Positions 23,541 to 49,827 of a stretch of DNA of 64,000 bases are shown here, piece by piece. The stretch's first letter is position 1. The number at the start of each line of letters is the position of its first letter. A model generated the notes under the pieces. The model was not told the origin of the DNA. It ran no database searches and saw only the letters and a program-made list of their open reading frames with translations. The translations under genes were made by a program, and so were the position numbers. Origin of the DNA: Eutrigla gurnardus (Eukaryota; Chordata; Actinopteri; Perciformes; Triglidae); the NCBI GenBank assembly GCA_963514095.1, contig OY741271.1, positions 5,178,976 through 5,242,975 on the forward strand, written 5' to 3'.

Positions 23541-25786
23541 CTTTCCTCTACTGCCAATAAGGCTCCACAACCTGGATAGAAATCACATGGAACTGGATTA
23601 CTGAGGCCCACATTGAAATTTTACCAATTCAGCAATAATTTATCAGGCAATAGTTATTTTGTATGTTTTATATTTTTAAATCCAAAACATTCTTTAGTAC
23701 AAGATGTTCTTTGAAAGAATAATATGTGTCACTTGAATGGGAATCAAATCAGCTGATCTCATCACGTTGGAAAGATTGAGAAACGATTTCACAAACGTAC
23801 AGATGATACACATGACGTCACCTTTATTGTTTTACATCCATACATTTGAACGTTTTAACCAGACGACAGATTACAACAGCCGCTGCATGCAGGTCCTTCA
23901 CCTTCCTGAAGCCAAACACCAGCTTTGTGAAGGGGGAGTGGATTTTGTGGAAAAATAAAATTTATAGCAGGAAAAACAAACTCAAAAAGCAGCAAATTTA
24001 TAAAGTGCATACATACTGGGAAAGAAGTGTTGTACAACGTCCTGCTCACTGGCATGACACCATGTTTGGCTTTAAATCTACAGCAGAGGGGACGGGGCTC
24101 ATTCAGGCTCGTCCACTCTGCTGCTGTTCATCGTCTTCAGCACGTCCACATCGTCTCCCATTGAAAGGCAAATTGTTAAAATTACATCATACACACACTT
24201 CAAGAAACTAAATAGGGGTCTGCTGCTGGCATTGGCCGCTCCTACATCCAGCATGTAATTATTAGTGATATTGACTGCAGTATCGGGGCCGAGCCCACAT
24301 AGGCATTCAGTGCAACAGAACCATGAGCATAGTGATGATATACAAGACAGGGAGGCTCCCATCTCACATCAGAACATTTGGTTAGGGGGGTTAACATGAA
24401 AGACGTTCTGAGGCCTGACATTATGAGTGGAAAGTAAGAAAAGTCCAGAATTTAACAAAATTAAGTTGCACACACTCATTTTGTGTCAGTGTTCCCTTCA
24501 TGTTGAGAACATCAGGCATCAGAGCAGAGACCCATCAATTATTGACTGGACTGGACCAATGAGCTGACTGGACGTGTTACGGTGTAACCTGTGAAATAGC
24601 ATTCCTTACTGACCTCAGACATGTCTTTCCTTTTCTGTACGGTGTTACATCATCGATGGCACATGCTGAGGTTTGGTTTCACCATCACAACATCTGGAGG
24701 TTGTCATTGTAGTCCCTTCCTACGTCCCTCCTACGCTCAATGTTGCCATCATTGATAACAAGGGTCAAGTTAGAGAATCGCTCAGGGTTCTAAATATTTC
24801 TTCAATGTGCAGATCCAGGCCAACACTGAATGTGATCTCTGTGTCATAGACTTCCATTGTTTATGTTGAAATAGTCCATTATTTTCTCCTTTAAGTTAAG
24901 ATACAGGAGTGTTAAAATGCTAAAATATATTCCATGACATCACAGGCCAGAATATTTATCCTCACAAAAATAAAGATATGGATATGGGAGACACACTCAA
25001 ATGTCTAAACGTCTAGTTGAGATGCGTTGTGTTTGAATAATCATCGATATGAAAGTCTCCACTCTGAGACTGGGAGCAGCTGCGACGGAAACAACCAAAA
25101 CAATATGACGCGTGTCCAAGAGCTCACAGAACTAAGCTTCAACGGTGAAACGGGCTTTTCCTTCTCATCACTTTGACTGAAACAACAGTTTCTTTCCCAG
25201 TGGCTTCCTTTTCTGACATCTTCACTCTCTGAAAAACCATATATACAACTGGAGGAATAAATTATGTTGCATTATCCTTCTAACATTAGACATTTTGCCT
25301 TTTATGTATATACAAGAGTATATACAAAATTAAATCTACACTAGCTTGACATGGCGAGTGAAGTGAAACCAGACTGAAAGGAGAGTGTGGAGGTCGTGGT
25401 TCCAGTCCTAATAGTGCAAAGAAGGATCCGAGGAGAGCTCAGACTGGATTCTGTCTGGAGTCAGATTTGTTTGTAGATCACAACTGAACACCAACAAGCC
25501 CAAAAAGGTGAGAATCAGGAAGTGCACTTCTAGGGTCACTGGTTAAACCTTTGAATTCATGTTGTGGCTCATTTAATTTAATAACTCATTTTTTATTTTG
25601 TGACACTGGCTGACCACAGGACTCCCACACTGAGCTCAACTCCATGGATCCACCTCACTCCTCACTCACATCACACATCCACACCATCTCCTCTGGTCAC
25701 CAGACTGTGGACTCCTCCTTCTCAGGTTCAACGTCAGCTGGCTTCCCAAACGTCCCTCTGATGTCTCTCGCTGGATGTCCTGTGGT
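23541..25786 (-). other. mfn2: mfn2 3' UTR region with candidate polyA signal
   Basis: Downstream of the mfn2 stop. The first clean minus-strand AATAAA with a following GT-rich stretch is at 23824-23829 (AATAAAGGTGACGTCATGTG), which would give a 3' UTR of about 2 kb; an ATTAAA pair lies nearer, around 25570. No transposon or other exon is evident between. The true cleavage site is not determined. Confidence 0.45.
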
Positions 25787-40187
<14,401 letters not shown>

Positions 40188-40422
40188 GGCACTGGACAGG
40201 GGACAAAACATCAAAACACCCTTATAAGCATGTTTACAAAATATTTGATACTGCCAGCTCTTACCTGCTGTAATTTAATAGCTCAATTTACAGATTTTAA
40301 TTTTTTTTGTTTTTGTTTGTGTTAGCTTCCTCCTCTGGAATTTACATAATCTGATTCCTGCACATTCTTAAGTAAGTCATGCATTTGAATAGCATTACTG
40401 AGTAACAGGAATCACCTGATAC

Positions 40423-40741
40423 TAGGGATGACACCGATACCAGCATCGGGTATCGGTCCGGTACTGTGAGTGTGTACTTGTAAACGTAAAAAAGGTGCTC
40501 CGATACTACCATCAGGTAGGCAGCGGAGCAGGAGCAATGTCAGCCTGTTACGTGATTCACAGCTGCAACGCATCACACACTCTTTCCTTAAGTGCGCTGG
40601 AACTGCGGACTTCATATCTCACTGCCGCGTGAGTACTAATATAAATAATATATAGTACTCATATCAGTACTCGTATCGGTAAGTACCCAAATGTAAGTAC
40701 TTGTACTTGGTCTGAAAATAAGTGGTATGGGGGCATCCCTA
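40423..40741. mobile_element. 319-bp MITE, hAT-like, in mfn2 intron 1
   Basis: Ends TAGGGATGACACCGATACC and, inward from the right, TAGGGATGCCCCCATACC. Flanks CCTGATAC (40415-40422) and CCAGATAG (40742-40749) match at 6 of 8 positions, an eroded duplication. Confidence 0.65.
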
Positions 40742-40954
40742 CCAGATAGTCTGTTTCCATCTTCAACCTGAATTGTGATGGCACAATATATGATTGTATC
40801 GTGGATCTCAATAAAACTTTTTTTTTTTTTAAACACTCACAATAAGTTAATCGTGGTGGATTTCCTTTTTTGGGATAATTGTAAATATCACGACTGACTT
40901 GAAAAAGTTGTCAAGCTGTGTGAAAAAATAGAGCCCGATTTAAAAAAAAAAATC

Positions 40955-41010
40955 CCCCTGGTTCGATTCCTTCTGTGTTTGGATGTTCTCCCTGTGTTAG
41001 CGTGGAACGC
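40955..41010 (+). mobile_element. SINE-like fragment with box-B-like motif
   Basis: CCTGGTTCGATTCCTTCTGT then TTGGATGTTCTCCCTGTGTT matches the tRNA-like box B and downstream part of the dispersed fish module also seen at 9977-10142. Confidence 0.55.
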
Positions 41011-41992
41011 AATACAAATATTTGCTTCTGAAATAAATGTAAAGGATGTTTAAGTGCAATGTTATCATTTGTAAGGATATTTCCATGATTATTAGGATAA
41101 TATAAAGAATTTGCCAGGATAATGGTGACATGAAATATCCATATTGTCCCATGTCTAATCCACTCAAACTCCTCACAAGGATAAACACTTGTTGCACAAT
41201 TGTTCAAATTAGTAACCAGTGCTTTTGCATTAAAAAGGCCACAGGTGAACACTTGTGTTTTGGAGCAGTGGGTGTCAGCATAGGAGAGGAAGAGGGGGGC
41301 AAGACCAGAACAAGGACAATCATTTATTACGTTATTCATTTAGTTAAATTGTTTTTTTATGATTTGTGAATAAGCATATCATGATGGGCAACATGTATAG
41401 ATCCGCGTGTTCGGAAACCGGTGTATTTCTGAGGTGGCAATTTAAATCAACCCCCCCCCCCCCCCAATTGTTTTAAGCCAGCCTACGAGCCCCGGTGCAA
41501 CCCGGTATATACCGTTGCGCCCCTGCGCGGCTATGACCTTTCACACAGTTTGAAGGTAACACTCTAGGCATGATCTTAATGTCTTCTTTTACACATTTTT
41601 AAACCGGGTATCGCGAACTCATTGGTATAACTCCAACACAAGATGAAAGCGACACAGACACATTCAGCTTAAATCTACGAAGTAACCGCAAGCGTAAACA
41701 CAATCAGCGCCAGCTAGCTTTTGTTAGGTGTGTGCCGTGCTAACGTGAAACTACTAACGCTGCATATCTATTGTACGTTCATGTATCTTACGGCAGTCAA
41801 ATGAGCACCGGAGCTTAACCGTGTGTTGACGTTAAATGGTTGTTACTTTACAGTGGCTGACAACTTAATGAGGAGGACAAATCCATGCTAAGTGACAAGC
41901 TAGCTAAGTTAGCTTCCCAGTGAAGTCCATTTAGATAAGGAGCTGACGTTACTGCGGTAGACGGCCGAACAGTCTTTCGGTTTGTGACTTAC

Positions 41993-42200
41993 CGTGGATG
42001 GGGGTCGCTCCTCACAAATAATCCTCTCGCATCCTGGCCCGAGGGTTTTAGAATCTCTACAAGCTAATTAGCCGCTAACGTCCCTGTGCGGCTGAGTGTT
42101 AGCTAGCTGTCTGCGAACTGAAGGGGGCGTCGCTGAACTTCTCGAGCACGCGCAGGTTGGACGAGCACGCGCAGGCTGGACCAGCGGCTGTTTCAGCGCC
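41993..42200 (-). promoter_or_regulatory. mfn2: mfn2 5' UTR exon and CpG-rich promoter
   Basis: A strong donor CACG|GTAAGTCAC ends a noncoding exon at 41993. Upstream sequence is CpG-rich and contains an exact tandem pair of 19 bp (GAGCACGCGCAGGYTGGAC at 42144-42162 and 42163-42181), each with an NRF-1-like TGCGCGTGCTC on the gene strand. The exon's 5' end is not defined by sequence. Confidence 0.65.
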
Positions 42201-43857
42201 GTCAGTGAGTCAGACGGCGCGGACTCCTAATGCACCGCAGTAAATGTATTCCCAACTGGATGTTTCCGCTGTTTCCTCTACAGCACGTCGCCTCAGCACC
42301 ATGCCACCCAGTCTGGTGTTTCCTTGAGACGTTGCCGTCGAAGCAGATTGTCCGATACCAATGTTGCCAGATCATATTGACAGGTTCCACCCCAATTCAG
42401 TAAATTCATAACCTTGCCAGAAACACGTAAAACCGTCAAAAATGCGCAAAAGAAACTGCATCATACGTATACATAGCTTCATAAATGATTGCCCCAAAGT
42501 TAACGTGCGGGAGTAATAGACAGGATATGACCGTTTTAGTTGTGCAAATGCCCCCCCATCTGGAGATATGCATAATTTGGCATGGGTCACGGACTCCCAG
42601 GTCCCCGGACACCTCTTTGAGAACCTCTGCCTTAACTTATATTACTTTAGCCACACACTTCTACAACAAATATCAGCACAGACAGTATTAGTAACTATCC
42701 CAAACATGGAAATATGCTTTAAACCCTGTAGATTGCTGGAGTGTCTCATACTCCTAGATGTCAAAACATACCCGTTTAAAATCAATTAATTAAAAATTAT
42801 TAAATTAATAATATTAAAATCTGCAGATAGGTGCTTCAAAAGTGATCATGTTGGGAATCTTAATGTTACACTTCTAGCCTAAAAAAAATGTACCAGCCTT
42901 CTAAAAGATTCAGAACATATTTTTTTTTGTCCAGCATAATAAAGCTGGCGATACCAAAAAGTACAACACATGGACACAGAGGAAATCAAAAGATTTATTT
43001 ATTTTTGTATTACTTTATGTTCAGACAATCAAAAAATGACAACTCCTTTCACTGTCTTCTAAAATCTATTAAGTGATAATACACATACCTAATGCAAAAT
43101 ATATCTAAAGTTAAATGTGTCGAAACCTGCGTTGCGGCGGTTCTGAGAGCCGACCTCAACACAGACACCACAACAGTACTGGATGATCGCAGTGAAATGG
43201 ATCCTGGTTTCCTCTGCTTCTCTATGTTCAGTCTGGAACGCTTCGATAATCTAGTGTTGGTGGACAGAGGCCATGCAGCAACAGACATATACCAATATGT
43301 CACGGAACACATTAATGACTCAAGCTGTCCGAGTTCCTGTCTGTTTAAACATGGTCTCTGGAACCAGCTAACCGGGCCTTGTTGCCCCTTTTGCCCCTGC
43401 AATTTGGTGAAACTTTTTTTTTTTTTAAACATGATAATTTTTTTCCAACGTGCACTCTGCAGGACAACAAATATGAGAATATCATTCGATGACTGTTTTC
43501 TGATCTGCCACATTGAAGATTTAATTGTTTATAATTCATGTTGGTTAATAAAGATGGTGGTTACAGTTAAAACACAGCAACATTTTTGAGAAGAAACAGA
43601 AAAGGAGCAGCAGTAAGCCACCATCCACACACACGCGTCCTCTCTTCAAGGTGGCAGAGCAAGAACACAGTCACGCTGCTTTGGATGTTGTTCCTGACCG
43701 ACTCTACCTGCACACAAGTCCCTTTAATTAAATGTGAACTGGCTCACATCGAGGGCCTCGGTATGCCTCGGACACTGGCAGTGCCTAACGTTAACGTTAA
43801 CCGCCAAGTGTGTGGCGGTATGAACACATCCTCACGACAATGTGTCAAATATCAGCC
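42201..43857. other. Intergenic; unassigned open frames
   Basis: The longest frame (43092-43589, plus, 165 codons) and its minus-strand overlap show no recognised domain. The region is AT-rich beyond 42600. No supported gene. Confidence 0.45.
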
Positions 43858-44215
43858 TGGTCAGAGCTCCAAATCTTCAAACTGTGACGCTCTACATTCC
43901 CATCTAGCACCACTTCTACACTCGTCAGTCTCTGCGGGTCAAAACACACTTGGTACATGAATTGTGTCTTTTTCAAAATAAATTCACAGGAAGTGAGGTT
44001 CAGGCAACAAACAGACAGTTACATTTTTCGGGTGGTTGGTGTTAATGTGGCTGACGTGACAAGCATTTGCTTTTAGTTTCATACGGGACCCTAACAGCAG
44101 TCTCCTGAATGAAAGTCATCCGTTTGTTCGATCCATCCGCCTCCCCTCCCTCCCAGTGTGGACTCTCTCTTTAAACTATGTCTATCACTCTACCCATAAT
44201 GCAGCGAGTGGCTGC
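43858..44215 (+). repeat. Dispersed repeat family A, copy 2
   Basis: Block-by-block match to 14775-15215, including TTTCATACGGGACCCTAACA and the ending CACTCTACCCATAATGCAG. The copy at 14.8 kb carries a longer middle part. Confidence 0.65.
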
Positions 44216-46659
44216 ATCAAAAACTCTGGTTCAAGCACTAAATGAGCAACTGACAACTGACAACTGACCAAGCTGATTATTTGACACCATGGCAGTGACA
44301 ACGGGTTGGTATGAAAGGAGGCTGGGTTTCAATCTTAACACAGCTACAATAGAGTGCAACACCACCATTGCCTCTTAGATGGCCCTTGTTGTCTAAAATA
44401 ATCACACGTTCAGACAGAGCTCGGCAGCAGTGAGATGCAGTCAGGAGAGTATGAGGACAGGAAACACAGATGTGTTCAAACTCAAAGGACTTCTGTTGAG
44501 TATTATTTCCTTTTGGTCGAGTTTGAATGAAGTGTTCTATGAACACATCACCCAGATGGTGATTGAACATAGATGGTGTTGAACATGAATCGCACATTTC
44601 ACCCTGCCTGTGACAGTAAAATATGTATTTGAGAAAAAATGACAGTCACATCAATTCAATCAAACAAATGACTTAGAAAATTATGACTTATCCTCAGTGC
44701 TCAGTGTAAATCCCTTTCCAGGCAGAGGCCCAAATTCATGAACACAGAGTAAACGTTCCAGACTGAAGAGGAAGACACCTGGGACAGAACAGACAGAGTG
44801 TGATCTACCAGGCAATAAGGTACTCGTTGTGCTCAACATCATTCTGCTGTGAGCTAACCTCAGTAAAAAACTATGGAGCTACAAAGTACATGTGCTTGTT
44901 CTGACAAAAATAAAACTCTACACAGACATTTTCTCTGCAGTTAGATGGACAGTCGCCTGTCTCTTCTCTGAGGTAGTAAATACGTAGAAATATCATTAAA
45001 GGCAAGTTTAGAGAACAATGTTTGACTCTGGCATACACCACCAGTCCTTCACAGTTGAATTCTGAGCATATTCCCCATCTTCAACAGTGGTCAAATGTGC
45101 CTAACTGTTACAGGTTAAAACTAGTTCTAATGATTTTTGCAGAAAGATATATGACAAGGTAGAGGTAGAAAATTTGACCGTATTATAGTGTCAATGTCTG
45201 TTGCTAGATAAAGAGTTTAGATTCATAAAATCTACCTTTATAGTTTCAATCTAATGGCACAAAAGCCAAAATAACTAAAAGCAAATACAAATGAAAAAAA
45301 AGAAACCCACAGTTCTGTGCGTTTGAGGTACTGATCAAATTCATCCTTTTTTAGAAATGATATTAAGTGCTTAAACCCAGTCAGGAGATTAGACACTCTA
45401 GAGAGGCAACGACAGTAGTATTTTAAGACATTGGTGCAACACTTGGGAGGGTGGTTACAATGCTCCATCAACATACAGTTCATGGAATTAAGGCAGAAAG
45501 GAGAGAAGCATCTGAAGATCTCTCTCCAAGTATCTTCTTTCCAACATCCAGCTGAAGGCCATCTCCACAACTCTGGATGTGTGGAGCATCCATTTATGGG
45601 ATGCTGCTAGTTTGGATCCATTATTCTTGCCGTGCTGCACTGTGACTCTGCTGAAGGAATCTCAACAGAACACCACCTCCTCAACTGCTTCCCCTCTCTG
45701 GCTTTCCTGTGCCTCTGCAGCAAAGAGGAGGCTGGGACGAGAAGGGTGGGTGAATGGGGGTCCCAGTTACTTGAGATACTCTTGAGATCCAACACCACAG
45801 CCTTGTAGAGGAGTGAGCGTCAATGCCAATAGGAAATAAGAAAGTGTGCTTGTGGGAATCTATGCTGCAGGCCAGTTACAACCTGCTCACATCCATTGGT
45901 CCAGTTTGAAAAGAATAAAATGCACTTCTGCCTAATAATGCTGTTTCCAAGTGCTCCAGCTCACACCATGTGACTAGGGTTGGCATCTTCCATTATGGAA
46001 GATATGGAAATAGGGGAGAGGCCTGGATGACCTCGACTTCAGATTCAAATACAGATAGAGCAACGTACTGCAAAGTGCTTCTTACTGTGACACAAGGTGG
46101 AAGTGTACAGGGGAACTACGGTAGATAGTGACCGACAACAAACTGTATATTTGCCGTTTCCCATAGGTTCAGGAATAGTTTGTAGCACGCTTTCCTGCAT
46201 GCTGCTTAACAGCCAATAAGAGTGATACACCCAGGCGGTAGTTCAATACTACACAACTGTCTGTATTCCAACCATTAGGGCAATGTTTTGTTTTCTGAGA
46301 TGTGGAAACATTTAGGCTGCGTCCACAATCATTCAATCTGTAGGAATGCTATCAGGGCTAATATCTAGTAAAGGACAGGATGTGTTTTATGCATTTAGTT
46401 GGACAGGCAGCGACCCAGAGATCAATGACCTGGTTAGCAGTGTCTGCAAATTTACTTTTCAGAGTTCTCTGTTGGACCTTTACACAGAGCAGATTCAAGG
46501 TAAATACAAGAAACGGCTGCTGCACTGCTCTCTGAGGCCCGTTCAGACAGAGGCATACGACACGCTGAGGATGCTGGGAGCATTGCGTTATGACTGACAA
46601 ATCAATTTGTTGGAATGTCAGCAGTACTACGGCGTCACCAAAAAACTGACATTGCATTA
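44216..46659. other. Intergenic, no gene recognised
   Basis: Contains a plus-strand frame at 46346-46597 (ending LRMLGALRYD) that is somewhat protein-like, but I cannot assign it and see no splice context that settles it. Confidence 0.4.
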
Positions 46660-47295
46660 TTTAAAATTTTTTCTGCGATATGAAAAAAAAACAGGAATAT
46701 TCACTTTTTTTTTGTTGCAAAAAGCAACGCATCAATCTGGGGCATTTTGGGAAAAAAAGTAAAGAGGCTAGATAAACAACTTTGTGCTCCTGTAAACAAT
46801 TTTGTGCTCTAGTAGCCTAAACAATTTAATCATAAACACATCGCTTGTCCACATACGACATACGTGATGACACAGCAAAAAAGTCACACCCACAATGCAT
46901 GGTTAATGAGGTGGGCTACGGTGTCAGGTGGGTTGCCAACATTACAGCGGACCCCTCAGTGCGCCCAGTGCTCTGTCCATCCCCGTAGAGAGAGGACGCA
47001 ACCGGTCCACAGACCTGGGAAGCAGCGAGGTCTCGGCCAGGGTGGTGTAAACCCACAAGCCTCCTTCAGCCTGACCAACTCCAAGCTGGTCACGGCGGTG
47101 GACCCACATGTAGGGCCAGCCAACACCGGGGAGAGGATCCTCCCGGATCAAGCAGCCGTCTCTGACCCAGTAAGTTAACTTCCTCGGGCATACGCGGATC
47201 CCCCCGCCATGAAGTGTGAATTTATATGCGATCATGAAACTGTGGCACTATTGTGCATATCACAATACCGATGCGATATCGAACGTGCAGCCCTA
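46660..47295. mobile_element. Probable hAT-type element, one end recognisable
   Basis: Ends ATATCGAACGTGCAGCCCTA (inward: TAGGGCTGCACGTTCGATAT), a terminus common in fish hAT-like MITEs. The opening TTCTGCGATATGAAAAAAAA with T/A runs is typical of the same group. The left terminus and target duplication were not identified. Confidence 0.45.
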
Positions 47296-48525
47296 ACTGG
47301 CACACCCATTGGTAGCCAGGTTCAGTTAACTGCACTTTTCTAAATAATACAGCAAATACATTTCAGAGAAAACAATTTTTCTTAGCAACACTTCTCTGTC
47401 TGAACGGAAACTATTGTTTCAAATGTTCTATCAATAAGGTCAGAAATATTCTTTAAAAAGGTTTAAAAACTAAAATTTAAAATGTACCCCCAGACAGCAG
47501 TGGAGCAGCAGCTTTCCACCTTTGACCTTTAAAACTTAACTGCAATGTTGAAAATGGATCTCAAGTGCATTTAAATCCATTGATGCTACTTAATATTGCC
47601 CAAAAGTAGCTGTTTAGCATTAGAGCTAGTGTCATCATACAACCCCAGGTCTAAACATCCTCTCGTCTTCCAATGAGAAATTCTGATTTTGAAGAGCTGC
47701 TTGGTTATTTTGTTTTCCAATATACGATGCCAGGATTTCAGAATTCAGACTTTGACGTTACTCAAATGCTTTTGCAGTTCAATTCTCCAGTAACACTGTG
47801 TGACATTTTTGATTCACTTCTCGTTCAGTTAATAGCTTTACAGTTATTGTTAACTGTAACTGTTATTGACTGATTTAAAATTAGGATTAGATTCACCTGT
47901 AATAATGGTTGATGACAACATTTGGTTATTTCATCAACAGTAATTTCCCATCTGCTGATTTATTTGGACACTAGTTGTCATGCTGGATGGCTGGTTGGGA
48001 AGTTCTTAAGTGCATACTTTCGTGAGTTAACCACCAGATATCACAAACAGACAGTGCTGTTTGCATTATTACAATAAGAACCAGAGTATATCTTACACTT
48101 TTCTCACACTGTAAGGCAGTTCATGCTCCAATATTCAAACAAAGAGAAAATCTCAGGTCAGCTTCAGTAAGGAAGGTGACATTCACCAATAATGTAGCAT
48201 TCTCCATGATAACCGAAAAACTGGATACCTCAGAATTGTGCAGCACCTGTGATAAGTGTGTTAAGTGCATCCACTGTTGGTAACAGGTCTGACAAAATAA
48301 GTAGTGCTCTACTTTGGTTGTAGTTAGACCATCTACATTTCATCAAATGTTCAAGCTTCCTTTTTAAATAATGAGGTAATACTGATGAGGTGATTTGTTG
48401 TGATTAGCATTATTAGCACTGACAGGCTAAAGTCACACAATAAAAAGATGCTGTTTTCATGTTTTACCCTTTTCACGAAAAAGCATGAACATGTGTGAAG
48501 GCAACATTTGTGGGGACAGAGCTGC
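47296..48525 (-). other. Likely 3' UTR/downstream region of the PLAG-type gene
   Basis: AT-rich with no exon seen. A minus-strand AATAAA near 47958-47965 is a possible polyadenylation signal. Confidence 0.35.
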
Positions 48526-49824
48526 TTACTGCTGAAAGGCCTGGTAGTAGTGAGGTAGGGAGCTGGAAGTGCTCATAGCAGGACTGCTGTATGCCTGAGG
48601 TAGCTGGCTGTGGTTATGGGCCCCAGGGCCCTGTGGTACATGGGCCTGTGGAGGCTGGAAGAAGGTGAAAGGCCCCGGGGCCTGGGCGGCCAGCCCAGAA
48701 GAAGAGGATGGAGAGGATGTTGTGGTGGTGGTGGGTGGATAACTCATCACTAACCCACCCATCCCCATGTGAGGGCTGTACGGGGGCAGGCTGAAAGGCA
48801 AGAAGCCCAGCAGAGGCCCGAGGTCCATGTTAGTGGTGCAGGACAGCTCGGTTGAGGAGATAGCGGGGCTCCTGGACAACAGGTGGGGGTCGCTGCCTGT
48901 ACCCACGCCTTCACCCAGCACCTCCCTCTGAGGGGAGGCAGAAGTAGAGGTAGAGGAGTTGACTGCACTCAGGTGAGGTGGGGGAGCACTCTGCAGGTCC
49001 AGCAGGAAACTGTCCACGTCAGCGCGAGGGTATGAGGTAGATCCGTGCTGGTACCTGGGCATGTTGCTGTAGGGCTGCTGCTGCGGAGTCACCGGGGGCT
49101 GCAGGTGATGGTGGTGGGGGTGAGAAGATTGGGGGGGCATGTGGCGTGCCACACCCATACTCGAAGACAAGGAACCCTGCATGAGGCCATGAGGGTGGCC
49201 CATCCCAGGGACAGGATTGGCCATGGGGTAGGAGTTGTACATGTCCCTGGAGAAAGTCTCCATGGGCTCCTTTGAGACGGAGCCCATATCAGATGCCACA
49301 GGGCTAGGCTCCTCCTTCACTGTGCACTGGGTGGCAGGGGTCGGCGTAGCCACAGGAGTGCTGGGAGTACAGGCTGGCATCAACCCCGACTCCTGGGCAT
49401 GGCTCTTCTTCAAATGGCGGGTCAGATGGTCTCTGCGGCCAAAGCGTTGTGCACAGCGTGGGCACAAGAAGTCACGGCGCCCAGTGTGCACCACAGCATG
49501 ACGGCGTACATCCTTACGAGTGTAAAAGCGGCGGTCGCATCGCTCACATGAGTATTTCCTCTCTCTCACTGGCACAGAAGCGTTGGAGTTGCCCTCTGAT
49601 GGTGGAGGTCTGTCAATATGGCTACCCAGGTGCTCCAGCAGGGAAGGCGCCCCTTCTGGACAGGGCAGACCCACTGTAGTACTGTGGGCAGCCACCAGGT
49701 GGCGTCTATAACCAAGTTGGGTGTTGTAGTGTTTTCCACACTCCTGGCAGTGGAAGAGCTGCCTGCTGGCTGGGTGGCTCTCCTGCAGCTGGCTCTTCAG
49801 ATGGTCCTGCTGGTGAAACATGGT
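48526..49824 (-). CDS. PLAG-family C2H2 zinc-finger factor (PLAGL2/PLAGX-like), terminal coding exon
   Basis: Nuclear DNA-binding factor of the PLAG1/PLAGL2 family. The frame from ATG at 49821-49819 has 431 codons and stops at 48528-48526. MFHQQDHLKSQLQ aligns with the second half of PLAG finger 3. Finger 4 is intact (C25, C28, H41, H46). Finger 5 is eroded (LPCPEGAPSLLEHLGSH, one Cys). Finger 6 (C92, C95, H108, H112; CDRRFYTRKDVRRH) and finger 7 (C120, C123, H136, H141; CAQRFGRRDHLTRH) are intact and near-identical to PLAG1/PLAGL2. The tail has PLAGL2-like LGFLPFSLPPYSP and ends HYYQAFQQ, like the family's HQAFQ terminus. The exon may begin at 49824 after the acceptor TTCTTTCTGTTAG, matching the known boundary that gives human PLAG1 its short isoform; otherwise the TAG is a stop within a longer exon. 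Fingers 1-2 were not found. It is too diverged to name securely; it could be the fish-specific plagx. Confidence 0.85.
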   Translation of the reverse strand, partial: TMFHQQDHLKSQLQESHPASRQLFHCQECGKHYNTQLGYRRHLVAAHSTTVGLPCPEGAPSLLEHLGSHIDRPPPSEGNSNASVPVRERKYSCERCDRRFYTRKDVRRHAVVHTGRRDFLCPRCAQRFGRRDHLTRHLKKSHAQESGLMPACTPSTPVATPTPATQCTVKEEPSPVASDMGSVSKEPMETFSRDMYNSYPMANPVPGMGHPHGLMQGSLSSSMGVARHMPPQSSHPHHHHLQPPVTPQQQPYSNMPRYQHGSTSYPRADVDSFLLDLQSAPPPHLSAVNSSTSTSASPQREVLGEGVGTGSDPHLLSRSPAISSTELSCTTNMDLGPLLGFLPFSLPPYSPHMGMGGLVMSYPPTTTTTSSPSSSSGLAAQAPGPFTFFQPPQAHVPQGPGAHNHSQLPQAYSSPAMSTSSSLPHYYQAFQQ

Positions 49825-49827
49825 CTA
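49825..49827 (-). other. In-frame TAG / splice acceptor ambiguity in PLAG finger 3
   Basis: Read without splicing, the frame upstream gives QSQYCSFC, TAG, then TMFHQQDHL, preserving the exact C-x2-C-x2-MFH spacing of finger 3. Read as an intron end, the same bases form a good polypyrimidine tract and AG. Confidence 0.6.

Larger units (their letters stand above)
40192..41992 (-). other. mfn2: mfn2 intron 1 with repeats
   Basis: Between the 5' UTR exon donor and the exon carrying the ATG (acceptor TGTCCAG at 40198-40192). It holds a MITE (40423-40741), a SINE-like scrap (40955-41010) and a C-rich run (about 41452-41465). Confidence 0.75.

Noticed and set aside
43092..43589. 165-codon plus-strand frame
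   Set aside because: No domain, no splice or promoter context, and an equally long frame on the opposite strand; I could not support a gene.
46864..47235. Overlapping plus and minus frames of about 100 codons
   Set aside because: Within a probable hAT-type element; no transposase or host motif recognised.
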